Shown here in pieces: positions 49,373-61,749 of a stretch of 64,000 bases of DNA. Numbering within the stretch: position 1 is the first letter of the stretch; each line of letters begins with the position of its first letter. Location: contig CALZFC010000067.1 in the NCBI GenBank assembly GCA_945643635.1, positions 876,001 to 940,000 on the forward strand, in the 5' to 3' direction. Under the pieces are notes generated by a model. It saw nothing but the letters and a program-made list of their open reading frames with translations. It was not told the origin of the DNA and made no database searches. The position numbers were made by a program, and so were the translations under genes. Source of the stretch: Allodiplogaster sudhausi (taxonomy: Eukaryota; Nematoda; Chromadorea; Rhabditida; Diplogasteridae).

Positions 49373-50000
49373 ATGAAGCTTGTTGCTATCCTGATGCTCC
49401 TCCTTCCTCTTACTCACTTCTCATTGTCAGATGGCTGCGCTCCGATTAAGCAACAACAACAGCAGCAGCAGCAGCAACAGTACGTTGCACATTTATTTAT
49501 TTGTTTGTCTAGTAGTTATTTCCATTTCAAGGCCCATGAAATTTTTTTTGTCCACTTCACTGCCCATAAAAGATTTTTTTTTTTTTTTGCCCATTTCACG
49601 GCCCATGAATGATGCTACTAGGCAAAAGGCTGTGCAAGAGTCCATTGCTGGTGTGCTCGCGGCAGCAGCAGCAGAGCAGCCACTGAACAGTCTTCTGAAC
49701 AGCAGCAGCCTGAGCGACGACGAGCAGCCACTCCTTGTCGACGTGCAACAGCAGCAGGGGTGGAGTGCCCGAAACTCCGATTTCTTCTCTCTCTCTCTCT
49801 CTCTTTTACACATTCTCTCTCCCAGTATTTCTCTAAATCTCTGACTCTCTCCTTACTATTTCCCTCCCTATAAGTCTTCCAATAAGCGACCGCGGCGCTC
49901 GCGAAGCCACAGTCACAGTCGAGACGCGCATTCCCTGGAGTGACAGCGAGCCAGCGCGGATCGCATCGTCGATGCCAGTACAGACGCAGGTTAGGGAGGA

Positions 50001-50057
<57 letters not shown>

Positions 50058-50175
50058 GAGATAGAGGGGAAGAAAGAGAGAGAGAGAGAGACAGAGACAG
50101 AGAGAGAGAAAGAGGAAGAGAGAGAGAGAGAGGAAGAGAGAGAGAGAGAGAGAGAGAGAGGAAGAGATAGAGGGG

Positions 50176-50229
<54 letters not shown>

Positions 50230-50236
50230 GAGAGAC

Positions 50237-50269
<33 letters not shown>

Positions 50270-50356
50270 TTGAGAGAGACAGAGAGAGAGATTGAGAGAG
50301 ACAGAGAGAGAGAGAGAGAGGAAGAGATAGAGAGGAAGAAAGAGAGACAGACAGAC

Positions 50357-50399
<43 letters not shown>

Positions 50400-50415
50400 G
50401 AGAGACAGAGAGAGT

Positions 50416-50449
<34 letters not shown>

Positions 50450-51021
50450 AACAGAGAGACAGAGAGAGTGAGAGAGAGAGAAAGACAGAGAGAGAGAGAT
50501 AGACAGAGAGAGAGACAGAGAGAGAGGAAAGAGAAATGTTATGAGTGACAATCATTACCATTCCAGCTCGGCCATCTTAACTCTGCGTTTGTCGACGGAG
50601 AACCAACGATCACGGCGATAGAGTCTCTTTTCTTGTTTTCCCCAGTTGTTGAATACACGGCATAAGGTATAGGGGTTAAGACTAGGGCTTAAGGTCATAA
50701 GCGCCAAAGTTCAAGGCACGAAATTCAAACGTGAATTTTTTTAGACGCTCGGACAACGGCACAACGCGCGTCGTGAGCACTCTTCGCTGGTCGGGCACAG
50801 AGGAGCAGCTCGGCGTCGCGGTAAAGGACGCGTTCAGGGTTTTTGAAAATTTGAATTTCCCGCGCTTTCTAATTTTGAAAATTTTTCTCTTACAGAAATG
50901 TACATTAAATTGTATTTTCTTGCAAGAGGCAAACCTTCTTCTAATGAAAAAAAAACCTTCTCCTTGATTACAGTATAACAACCTCATGGAGTCGTTTCGA
51001 ATCGATATGGCGGGAGAATAG
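49373..51021 (+). CDS. Small secreted protein with glutamine run, family unknown
   Basis: Six exons: 49373-49479, 49622-49759, 49875-49989, 50567-50634, 50745-50820 and 50974-51021. They join in phase to 183 residues. The N-terminus, MKLVAILMLLLPLTHFSLS, is a clear signal peptide. About eleven Gln (CAA/CAG) follow and continue across the first intron. Then come AVQESIAGVLAAAAAEQ, an acidic Ser-rich part (SLSDDEQPLLVDV), a second short Gln run, and a folded-looking C-terminal half: ATVTVETRIPWSDSEPARIA, LGHLNSAFVDGEPTITAIES, NGTTRVVSTLRWSGTEEQLG and YNNLMESFRIDMAGE. There is one Cys near the signal cleavage region and one possible N-glycosylation site (NGT). I do not recognise the domain. The exon 4 donor was chosen for phase (alternative 50633-50640 region) and is the weakest junction. 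Intron 3 is almost pure (GA)n. Confidence 0.6.
50003..50530. repeat. (GA)n tract filling an intron
   Basis: More than 500 bp of GA with CAGAGA and GGAAGA variants between exons 3 and 4 of the 49.4 kb gene. Here the sense strand is GA, opposite to most intronic tracts in the window. Internal blocks (AGATAGAGGGGAAGAAAG) recur, showing tandem growth. Confidence 0.9.
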
Positions 51022-51576
51022 ATAGTCTCAAACTTCAACAAGTTCATCGATTCCTCTCCTACAGTACCCAAGCATCGCATTATTGTGTCTGTGTGTGTCC
51101 AATTATGAAACGATAAACACCTTACCTTAAAGTTTGTTTGTTTTTTTTTTTGCTAAACATAAGACCGGGGTGTCATCGCTAATTTTCAGAGTTTAATTTA
51201 AAATTTTTTTTATAAACAGTGAATCAATACATGTGAATCGGTAGATCTGTTGCGAGGAGAATCTCTCGTTTACAGCAAAAAAAAAACAAACAAATAAGCA
51301 TAAAAGAAAAAAAATCAGAAACTAAGCAAACCAATTTAGTGGAGGATCTTGCACTAAGTTAGCAAAAATAGACGAGGATATGTTAAATTTTTTTTACAGA
51401 AAAAAAAACTATAATCAAGAGGTAGCTTACAATTAAAACTGATTTCAATGCAATTTAATCAACCATAAGAGAAATTCAATGTCAGAGTAACCAAATCGAA
51501 AAAATAAGATGAAAGCGTGAGGCAAGGATTTAAGGTGACAGGTCACGGTTCTCTAAACACAGCCTTATTGTTAAAC

Positions 51577-53375
51577 CTACAGTAGGCTTAGGAGATAGTG
51601 ATATAGAGACAGAGAGAGAGAGAGAGAGAGAGGGAGGGAGAGAGAAGAGAGAGAGAGAGGGGGGGAGAGAGAGAGAGGAGGGGGGGGGGGAAGTAGATAA
51701 AGAGTAACCCGGCCGCATAGCCTAGGCTTCATCACTGAAGATCTCCTCGTCTTCTTCTTCTCCTTCTCCTTCCTAAGTTTCCTCCTCGTCCTCTTTCCTC
51801 CCTTCTTCCCTCTGTTCTTCTTCTCCTTCTTCTCCTCTGCCTTATCCTCTTTCCATGTGGACTCCGCCTCTTCTGTCAGGTAGTCCAGGAGGAGCTCTGG
51901 GAAGGTGGCCTTCAATTCGTTGTAGCTCCACACATCGAACGTATCCTCGGATCTGTGAGACAAGTCAGGGAATAAAGAGGGTTGCACCGGCAAAGCTGAA
52001 AAGCAAAATAAAAGAGTTGACATTCACACTGCAAACTTTTTTTCAGAAGTGAAGAGAGAGACCGAGATGGGGAGAGAGAGAGACAGAGAAGAGAGAGAGA
52101 GAACAGAGAGAGAGAACAGAGAGAGAGAGAGAACAGAGAGAGAGAGAGGGGAGGGAAGAAGATACTGATTTAGAGACAGAGGGAGAGAATTAGAGAGAGA
52201 GAGAGAGAAAGAAAGAGAGAAAGAGAGCGAGAGACGGGAAAGGAAATAGTGATTAAGAGACAGAGAGAAATATGTGTAAATGACAAACTTGATGCGGACG
52301 ACGAAGGTTGCCCCACGAACTCCGCTCTTCTCGTTAACGCTGTCCTTGTGGACGCCCACGATCTCGTGGTCCTTCTGGAAATTAAATTATTATTTTTTTA
52401 ATATAAAATTTTCCAGCCTCCCCCTTTTTATTAAATGTTTTTTTATTTGTTATTTAAAAAGTTTTATATTAATGTAATCATAACAAGAACACTCAACTAT
52501 TGTCGAAAAATTTTAGAAGACAATAATCTATTAAATAAATAAAAAATACTTCCCTTACTTTCAAAACATGACTAATCGTAAGGCAGTGTGAGTAGAGAAA
52601 TAGCAAAAAAATACGTCCAGAAATGTATACTGCTGCCCGCCACAATCAAAAGTAATTTTCTCCCTTGTTGTCCAATGGGCATGTACACATGGATAATGTC
52701 CATAGTTACAGGTTAAACTGCTCAATTTTGTTACATTTTCAGTGGAACAAAAAAAAACATTCTAACATTTCTTAATTATTCGACACAAAACAATGGAATC
52801 AATATTTTCTTGAAATAAACAAAATACTTACCGATCTGAGGACGTCATTGCCGACATTCTTCTTTCGAATCCAGCACGGCCTATAATGATCGGGTAAACG
52901 AGTGGGATTAGAAAAAATATTAATTTAAAAAATGTCAAAATAAAGTGTAATAAATATCGAATAAAAATTAATAGCGACAAATAAAAAAAAATTAATCACC
53001 GAAAAAAATTAATGAAAAGAATTTATATTAAAAAAAATTCAAATTAACTTCGAATCAAAATATGTGATGAAATATGTTATAGAGAATAATGATGTAAATA
53101 GATAAATATGATATCAAAAGGGAATGAAAGACATTATATAAATCTTCGAATAAAATAAGATAAATACAATAAGAGAAAGTAAAAAAAAAAACTTCTTCCT
53201 TCCACTAAAGAAATATATTACAAGATCAAGATTAGCAAAAATTAAATGAAATAAAAAAGTAAAAAAAATTATATATTTCTTACTTCCATGAGATCTTCAC
53301 TTCTTCGATGCGTTTCCCGTTGGACCAGCGCGTTCTCTCGTCCAGGATCGAGCGTACAGAGTATTCGTCGCTCAT
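51577..53375 (-). CDS. HP1-like chromo and chromo-shadow protein
   Basis: Exons 53375-53284, 52880-52832, 52374-52289 and 51952 onward, phases 2, 0 and 2, all matching. The N-terminal chromodomain is MSDEYSVRSILDERTRW, then NGKRIEEVKISWK, then PCWIRKKNVGNDVLRS. The EYSV start, the W of the cage (ISWK) and the W...NV..DVL end are visible, but the usual KGY/F plus acidic loop is missing, so it is shorter than in HP1. A chromo-shadow domain follows: HEIVGVHKDSV, GATFVVRI, WSYNELKATFPELLLDYL, ending in W. A Lys/Arg-rich tail comes next (KEDKAEEKKEKKNRGKKGG). The family binds methylated H3K9 and dimerises through the shadow domain in heterochromatin. The frame runs into a CT tract and stops at 51577 (about 200 residues). 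A further splice in the tail is likely, so the 3' end is uncertain. Confidence 0.8.
51600..52275. repeat. GA tracts in and after the HP1-like gene
   Basis: Tracts at 51606-51690 (3' region) and 52055-52275 (intron 3). In the sense of the gene both are CT. Confidence 0.88.
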
Positions 53376-53390
53376 CTAAGCAAAAATAAA
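53376..53390 (-). promoter_or_regulatory. Acceptor-like site directly before the HP1-like ATG
   Basis: On the minus strand TTTTATTTTTGCTTAG ends exactly at ATG. This is either a spliced-leader trans-splice site or the acceptor of a 5' UTR intron. The latter would link to an exon-like stretch at 54084 and below. Confidence 0.45.
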
Positions 53391-53899
53391 ATAAAAATTA
53401 ATAAAGTAAAATATTATTTATTTAAATGAATAAATAAGTAAAATAAAAAAATTTTTAAAAGTAAATTAAACGAGAACAAGGTCTTTTAAACACAATATTT
53501 TAAGAAGAAAAAAAACTGATTGCGCGACGAGGAAAATGAGACACTCACGCGTTTTTTTAGAAGCACTACGGTAGTAATTCTTATCATTCCAATCAAATAT
53601 ATACTGTAACGCTCATTGTCTGAAAGTAGAAAAAGTGCACACAAAACATCCGCAGGATTATGCTAAATATGAATCTTCGGGCATGGCAAAGGGTTGCAGC
53701 ATTCAAATGGTAATTGTAAATACCGTACTAAACAAATCAGCGTTTAGTACCTACAGTATTTCTTTTCTTATGGATTGGGCTAGTTTTTATATAAACAAAT
53801 TTTCTTTTTTTATTTTTATAATCGATGGGCATAACGACAAAAGTGGCATAAGAATAGGAAACAAAAGAAATAACTTTTTTGAAGAGTGCTCAATGTTTA

Positions 53900-54084
53900 T
53901 AGATGGCGCATAGTTTTACTATAAAATAGAAACTAACTAATAATAATAACAAAAAAAATATAAGAATACGGAGAATGTCAAGAATAAGCCAACGATTGCT
54001 TGATGAAAGGGAAGAGTCAGAAGAGGCGTAGATCCTCAGACTTGGATTCCCAATATCCTCAGTAGCGAAGAAAGAAAGGAGAGC
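53900..54084 (-). other. Exon-like stretch after a strong acceptor
   Basis: On the minus strand a TTTCTTTCTTTCAG-like acceptor ends at 54085. The following frame reads ALLSFFATEDIGNPSLRIYA then SSDSSLSSSNRWLILDI before becoming AT-rich. It may be a 5' exon of the HP1-like gene or the last exon of another. No family was recognised. Confidence 0.25.
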
Positions 54085-54814
54085 CTGAAAGAAAGGAAAA
54101 GAAAGAAAGAAAACTGTAGATGATCCTGATTTGATACATTAGTTTCAATTTATATTCTTATAAATCATGAAACATAAAAGTTTTGCCATTTTAAAGAACA
54201 CGAATAAAAAAAAGGATGGGACATCCAAGTATTATTGGTAACGAGAACTCGACTTTAGCGCAATTAGACAGCCTAGCAACGACAACAAGAAAGAAACTGT
54301 AAATAATGTGAAACAAGGACGAAGTATTTTATTTGCGAGCCTATCTGAGCTTGCAATCATCTTAACAAACGATCATGCGGTTTGGACGCTGTTAAAATGA
54401 AATTTATATCTGGAGAAAAAGACAACCCGCGAAACTTTCGAGGGATGGATGAGGACTCCCCTACGAATATTATTGTCAGAAATGCATGACTTGAAAACAG
54501 CACGAATATAATATACAACAGATAAACGAGAGCTCAAGGCATGGCCGGAAAAATTTGCGCGCGCTCCGTTAGTTTCAAGAGTTCCGATGGGTTACGGTAG
54601 CTTCGGTGTCGCGTGTTAGTTGTCAGGTCAAATTCATAACTCTTATCCATTTGCTTATTTTTGAGATAGTCTCTTCTCTCATCTATTATGCTCTTCTTTT
54701 ACTATTCTATACTTTTTTTAGTGGCTTATGATATAAGCAACCAGAGTTTTAAATTTATTTCAAGGGGGGGGGCATCACAATGTTCTCTCTCTCTCTCCAT
54801 ATCTCTCTCGCTCT

Positions 54815-54845
<31 letters not shown>

Positions 54846-54979
54846 ATTTTTTTTCTCCACTTCATATTCTAGGAGTGGAGCCGAGCCTCTCTCTATTTGT
54901 GGCATTCGTTGAATGTGCATATCTGTATATGGCTATATGGCGACACATGAGAAAATGATAGGTGTAGGCTGAAATGATG

Positions 54980-55246
54980 ACAGAGAGAGAGAGAGAAAGG
55001 GAGAGAGAGGGAGAGAGAGGGAGAGATAAAAACAAAATTGAGAGAGAGAGAACGGGACAAAAGGAGATGCTGAAAGGAAGCCCGGCCTCAGGCAGATGAG
55101 AGGAAGAGAACGAGAATGAACCGGAAGAGCGAAATGAATGGAGAGGTGAGAGAGAAACAGATAGAGAAAAAGACAAGAGAGATAGAGAAAGAGGAAGATA
55201 CATAAATAAATAGAGGGAAAGAGAGAGCAAGAGTGAGAGAGAGAGT

Positions 55247-55295
<49 letters not shown>

Positions 55296-55590
55296 GGCAG
55301 ACACAGAACAGATGTGTTGTGAAAAGATGGATCGGATGGGGCGGGGGGGGGGGGGGGGGGGAATTGAGATGCTGGGGTGACCTCTGATGGATGCCGTGAA
55401 CACTACGTGTGTGAGATGGAGAGATATCGAGTCAGAGGGAGAGAGAGAGAGACAGAGAGAGATACAGAGAGAGAGAGAGCGCGAGTTAAGAGTGAGTGAG
55501 AAGAAAATGGAATGAGAGCGAGAGAAAGAGAGAGAGAGAGTGCTAGAGAGAAAGAGAGAGAGAGAGAGACATCGAGAGAGAGAGAGAAGG
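54980..55590. repeat. Long (GA)n region with G-run
   Basis: Imperfect GA over about 600 bp, interrupted at 55050-55140 and 55300-55400, with a G-run of about 18 at 55342. A CT tract precedes it at 54785-54845. Confidence 0.88.
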
Positions 55591-55733
55591 CTAGAAATTC
55601 GAGTAACGAGAAAGCTGCTTGTGGTGTGTGTGTGGCATTCGTCGCAAATGTCACCCCCGTAGTTAGCTTCCTCCACCACGGGCCGGCTCCTCTAATACAA
55701 CATATCCTGTCTACCAGCCAATTCTGGGCAGCG

Positions 55734-55788
55734 GAATTAGAATTAGAATTAGAATTAGAATTAGAATTAGAATTAGAATTAGAATTAG
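55734..55788. repeat. (GAATTA)9 hexamer repeat
   Basis: Nine perfect copies of GAATTA. In one plus frame they read as alternating Glu-Leu, but nothing suggests that frame is coding. Confidence 0.95.
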
Positions 55789-55899
55789 GAACCTTTGATA
55801 CGTGTTATTTTTGGTCGTCTACATATTTTTCTAGTGTTTTTTCATCTTTTTCCCCCCTTCTTCTTATCCTATTACTATTTCAGTCTATGTAAAGGCTGA

Positions 55900-56099
55900 G
55901 AAGGTCCCCAATCTCACCCTGATAGGTTTTGGGGGGGGGGATGGATGGGGTCACCACGGAACCCCCGAGGTCTGATTGTGAGAATATGGTGCGGAAGAAT
56001 TAAGATGTTTGGCTTCTGGAATCGCCTTTTAAACGTTTGCACCTTTCTTTTATTGAACTCGGCGGCGCTAACATGGCAACCAGATGCTGGTGAAGCGAA

Positions 56100-56145
<46 letters not shown>

Positions 56146-56941
56146 TTTTCTATCTCTCTCTTTCTCTCTCTCTCTTTTTCTTTATTTCTCTCTGCATTTT
56201 CTTTCTTTCTCTCTCTCTCTCTCTCTCTCTTTGTTTCCCTCTGTCTCTCCCTCTTACTCTATTTCGCTGTCGCATTTTCATTTGATCTACGATTAAAGGA
56301 CGTGCGAAATAAAAGTGTTAGCAGATGTTCAGAGTCGTCAAGAAAATCACGTAAGCTTTTATAACCAACCATGTGATCTCCTTCTCCACGACATTCCCTC
56401 TCTTGTTCTCTCCCTCTCTCCCTCTCTCTCTCTCTAACTCTCTCTCTCTCCCTTTCTCTCACTCTCTCTCACCTTCTCTCTCTCTCTCGTCCTCTCTTTC
56501 TCTCTCGTCATCTCACTCGCGTTCTCTCGAATATCACGTTCATACATATGCACTCATGCCCATCCGAGATGAGCCCTCACTTCTTGCCACCATCATTTGA
56601 AGCGATACGGCAATGGCTTGTTTTGGCGCGCTCATATTTTCCTTGTTTTTATGTCGCTTTGTTTTTTTTCCTGTTTCTTTTCCTAGGAATTTTTATGTAT
56701 TAAAAATATTTTCCCTTGCTCTACCGATTCAATCGCTTACAGTCAAAAATAAAAAATAAAAAATGAAGAAATAGGGATCGTCTGTATTTTGAAGGCTTAC
56801 ATTTTTTTCAATTTCTCTCTGCTTCTCACATTCTCTTTCTCTCAGTTTCTCTCTCGTTCTTTCTGTCTGTCTCTCTCTCTCATCCCCCCTCTCTCTCTGC
56901 TTGCCTCTCTCTCTCTCTCTCGCTCTCTCTCTCTCTCGCTC

Positions 56942-56992
<51 letters not shown>

Positions 56993-58098
56993 CTAGAGGA
57001 TGATTCAGCGTTGCAAACCGAATTTAATGTCTCCAATTTCGTGGTCTTGATATTACGACACGAAATGTGTGTGCTGCTTGCTTGCTACCATTGGAAGGGC
57101 CATCCCGTGACTGTCTCCCTCCTAAATGAGTGACAGGGAAGACCTGTGCATGAGAAAAGCATCTGTCTCTCCCTCTATCTTTCTATCTTTCTATTTTTCT
57201 CTCTCTCTATCTCTCTCCCCCTTCTCTACCTTTCTATCATTCTCTTCCTTTCTCGCTGTCTCTCTCTCTCTCTCTCTTTCTCCCTCTTTCTCTGTCTGTC
57301 TCTCTCTCTATTTTTTCTTTTTCTTACTCTATTTCCCTTTCTCTCTCTCTCTTTCTCTCTTTCTCTTTCTCTCTCTCGCCCCTGTGACAATTGTGTTTTG
57401 TCTCCAATCTCAGTCTTATCGAATGTATTAGGCGTTTTTATTTTCGCACATAAAAGCCAAGACTGCCCCATCAGAAATGACAAAAATGAGAGAGACAGTT
57501 TCACATCCCGGGATGCCTCCCAAATACGCAGTGATTCAGAGAGTGCCGCTCCAGAGGAACAATGTCAAAATATGATTTCATTTTTTTTCAAGCCATAAAA
57601 AATGTCCCATGGTCTTCTTCTTCTTTTCTCACTTGCCTATCGTCAGCAGCAAATTAATTTTTAATAAATTTTCTTAATCATTTTGCTCGCCTGATGAAAA
57701 AATTCGCACAACTCATATATAGATTTCGTTCTTTTGCCTTTCCACGATTTATGTTGAATGTGTTGTAAGAAGAACAATAATATATTATCAATCTTTTTAA
57801 ATTGCTGTGGTTTCTTCTCGATTTCTCCCGTAGCCTTATTTGGAAGACAAAGAAATTTCTCGCAAAAAGCCTCCATCATCTCTTTAATTGACCCGTCAAT
57901 TTACTTTAGAAAATACTTTTTTGTCTAATTTTCGCCTATATTTCTATGATTTTATCGATTCTGCCACTCTTCTCAGTCTTCTTCTTTTTTCATCTACTTC
58001 TTCCTTTCCCTCAGTCCATACTCTTATCACCTGATAGCCTCTGATAACCAGCAAAGAAGAGTTCCGGCGCCGGAGCACATTGAAAATCATCCGCAAAT

Positions 58099-58144
<46 letters not shown>

Positions 58145-58345
58145 CCACTCATTCTCTTTCTCGCTCATTCTCTTTCTCACTCTCGCCATCTGTCTCTTTC
58201 TCACTTTGTCTCCACCACGTTATCTTTATTATGCCTTTCTCTTTCTATTCTCTCTCTTTCACAGGCACTCTCTCACACTCACTCTCCCTTTCTCTCTTTC
58301 TCTCTATCCCTCTCCTTGTCTCCCCCCATTCTCTCTTTCTCTTTT

Positions 58346-58395
<50 letters not shown>

Positions 58396-58599
58396 CTCGT
58401 CCCTCTCTCTTTCTCTTTCGCTCTCTCTATCTTCTCTCTCTTCTTCTCCTCTCTCTCGTTTTTTCCCTCTCCATCCGGAATGACATTTTGGCCTCGTGAG
58501 CTCGTGTATCACCAAGGTTTTCTTATCAGCAAATCAGAGGATTAATTAATGCCTGTATTGGCAGCGCCCACACGGGACCACTACGCATTTCCGTAGCCC

Positions 58600-58662
<63 letters not shown>

Positions 58663-58866
58663 AGAGAGATAAAGAGAGATAAAGAGAAAGAGAGATAGAA
58701 TGAGAAGGCGATAGAGAGAAAGAGAGAGAGAGAGAGAGGGAGAGAGTAAGAGAGAGAGAGAAAGATAGAGAGCAATTGTTGTAGTAGATAAGAACATGAT
58801 AGCGCGGTTCTTTAAGTGCGTCACGCACATCAGACGTTGCTTCACCCTTACTTCATCTCTCAGTTC

Positions 58867-58909
<43 letters not shown>

Positions 58910-59428
58910 CTCTTTCGCTCACTCTGTCTTTCACACTCTCTCCCTCTCTCTCTTCAACACACTCTATCTCCTCTCTCTTTCCTCGCACTCTCTCCTTTTC
59001 ATCTCGCATTTGTTTAATGTCTAAATCTCTCGCTCTCTCTCACTCTCTCGCTTTCTCTCTACCTCCCTTGTCCTGCAAACTAATCCAATCGGGGCATTAA
59101 ATGGGTGCGTGTTGAACTTATTTAATCTTACATCTCTGTATGCAAAGTATTTAGCTTGCACACATTCTGCGTCATTATTGCGTATATCAAATATTTAATT
59201 TTTTACCATGAAAACCGCGATTGAATATCTCTCTCACGGCAAAAATGTAGATTAAAAGTAATGTCTGGGTATGAGAAGGAAAAATTAAGAGAGAGAGAGA
59301 GAGAGAGAGAGAGCGGAGAAATTGACAAAGGGGAACAGAGTGGAAGGTAGCCAAGGAGCGAGATAATGGCTGAATTAATGAATAGAACATAACTTTAAGC
59401 TTCTTCGCGGATACTCTCCCTCACTCTG

Positions 59429-59472
<44 letters not shown>

Positions 59473-59984
59473 TCTTTCCATCTCTGTTTCTCTCTCTCTC
59501 TCTCGCACTCTCTTCGTGGAATCCCAAGTAACATCTCCTTGGCTTGTCCTCAGGCCTCTGTAGTGCACTCCGGCTTCTTCCCGTTTCCATGACTCCGTTC
59601 GATATACTCTTCTCCTCCAACTGTTTGTGTTTGTGTGTCTTGGACGACCTATTAAACGAAAGTTCTCGCCCCCAAAATTGCCATTTGAATTTCCCGCCAA
59701 GTGAAAGTCGGAATTTTAATTCTTGTGAATCTCCATTGCATTCAGTGTGCTTCAAGAAGTAGAAAATTGCAATTTGAATTTCCCGCCTTATTACACTCTT
59801 CTCGTTCTATGCCCGCTCTTGCGAATCGGCTAATAGTTGGCTTCACCAGCTCAACCCCCCCCCTCTTTCCTTCTCTTTCCACCAAATTATTACGCTTCAT
59901 GTGTATTCACGAACACAAGTCATCACAGCTGCATCTACATTTGCAGTCTCTCTCTCTCACGCTCCCTCTCCCTCTCGTTCCTCA

Positions 59985-60028
<44 letters not shown>

Positions 60029-60036
60029 CCTTTCTT

Positions 60037-60085
<49 letters not shown>

Positions 60086-60090
60086 TTCTT

Positions 60091-60121
<31 letters not shown>

Positions 60122-60148
60122 CTCTCTCTCTCTCTCCCTCTCTCTCTT

Positions 60149-60218
<70 letters not shown>

Positions 60219-60576
60219 TGCTTTCTCTTTTCCACCATCTATAGACCTCATTGTCAGTTCTTTTCCTAATGTTTTTTTTTCTGGCCTAGCTTCTCATATC
60301 GCCATTTCGCGCACTTTCGCTTGTTTGACTTTTCCTTTCTAGCTGTCCAGCTATCTCTCTCTCCCACTCTCCCACTCGTTTCCTTTACTTCTGGCTACAT
60401 CTCTGCGCTACACTAGACCGATGTCAGTAATGAGCTTCTCTGTTCTCTCTGCTTCGTTCCATGTCTCTCTCTCTCTATCTTTCTCTCTTTCTCTTCTCAT
60501 TTCAGTTTCTCTCTTTATCTCTCGTTCTCTCGTTCGCTCTCTCAATCTCTCCGTCTCTATCTTCAAGACTGCGTCA

Positions 60577-60608
<32 letters not shown>

Positions 60609-61591
60609 GTCTCACATTACCAAGCCCACCGTGGTCAACGCGTCACATCGTCACATCATTCTAGACACGAAGAACACACCGGCTTCATCTCTGACCACCG
60701 ACTGCTTCCCCGTTGTGACCGCGCACTTACATTTTGGTGGATGAAACGATAATTAGAAAGAGAGAGAGAGAGAGAGAGAGAGTGGGAGAGAGAGAGAGTG
60801 GGAGAGAGAGAGAAATAGATACTGAAATAGAGAAAGAGATAGATAGAAAGAAACAAAGAGTGAGAGAGAGAGAGGAAGAAAATAGAGAGCTAGGGAGAGA
60901 TAGATACTAAAAGAGAGAGAGAGCAAAATTAGTTTTGAAGCTGAAAGATAACACTAGAGAGGGTTTAAACTGCTCATTGTCAGGGTTGGTAGACATATGT
61001 TGATGAGATAGAGGGCGAGAGAAAGAGAAAGAGTGAGTGAGAGAGAGAAAGAGTGAGAGAGAGGGCGAGAGAGAGAAAACTAAGAGAGAGAGTGTGAGAG
61101 AGAGAAAGAGTGAGAGAGAGCGAAGGAGTGAGAAAGAGGATCCAGCTTCCGCCGTTCCCGCTGACTGCTCCCCAGGGCAGCTTCTGCAGCCTTCCTTCCC
61201 TATTGTGGCGCTGCTAGGCCGCCTTGTTTCCACCCGAGTCGGGAGGACAAGGCTTTGTAGCTCTCGTGCTCTCTCTTTCTCTCTCTTTCTCTCTCTCTCT
61301 TCTCTCCCTCCCTTCCTTCCTATCTCTTTCTCTTGTCTCTCTTTCCATTTCTCTGGCTCTCGCTGTCTCTATCTCTATTTCTCTGTTTTTCAAATACTCT
61401 CTCTCTCTTTCTTTCTTTCTTTTTCTCTCTCTCTCTCTCTCGAAATCACTCTCAGCCCGGCCCTATCCCGGTCATCCGCTTCGTTGTCCCGCTTGTTGCA
61501 TTGCTCTCAAATGCTTGAGGGCCGCTTTTGTTGGAATATACGGATTTGGATATGCCGAGAAAAAAAAACGAGGAAGACTGAAATTCTGACC

Positions 61592-61624
<33 letters not shown>

Positions 61625-61711
61625 CAGAATAAAAAAAAGAGAGAAATATGAGAGAGAAATATAGAATAAAGAGAGAGTAACAGAAAGGGAGAAATAGAGA
61701 GGGAGAGTGAA

Positions 61712-61749
<38 letters not shown>

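Noticed and set aside
50003..50530. Long Ser-Leu or Arg-Glu open frames here and at 3670, 9145, 12245, 27000, 40145, 54980, 56100, 58100 and 59950
   Set aside because: These are translations of (CT)n and (GA)n microsatellites. They are open in several frames at once and have no splice or start context.
53635..53913. 92-codon plus-strand open frame upstream of the HP1-like gene
   Set aside because: Composition is that of AT-rich noncoding DNA (Phe, Ile, Asn, Lys), with no splice signals and no recognisable family.
59680..59790. E2F-like TTTCCCGC sites (also 50860 and, in reverse, 6650)
   Set aside because: Three or four octamer matches in 64 kb are expected by chance, and they have no consistent position relative to genes.
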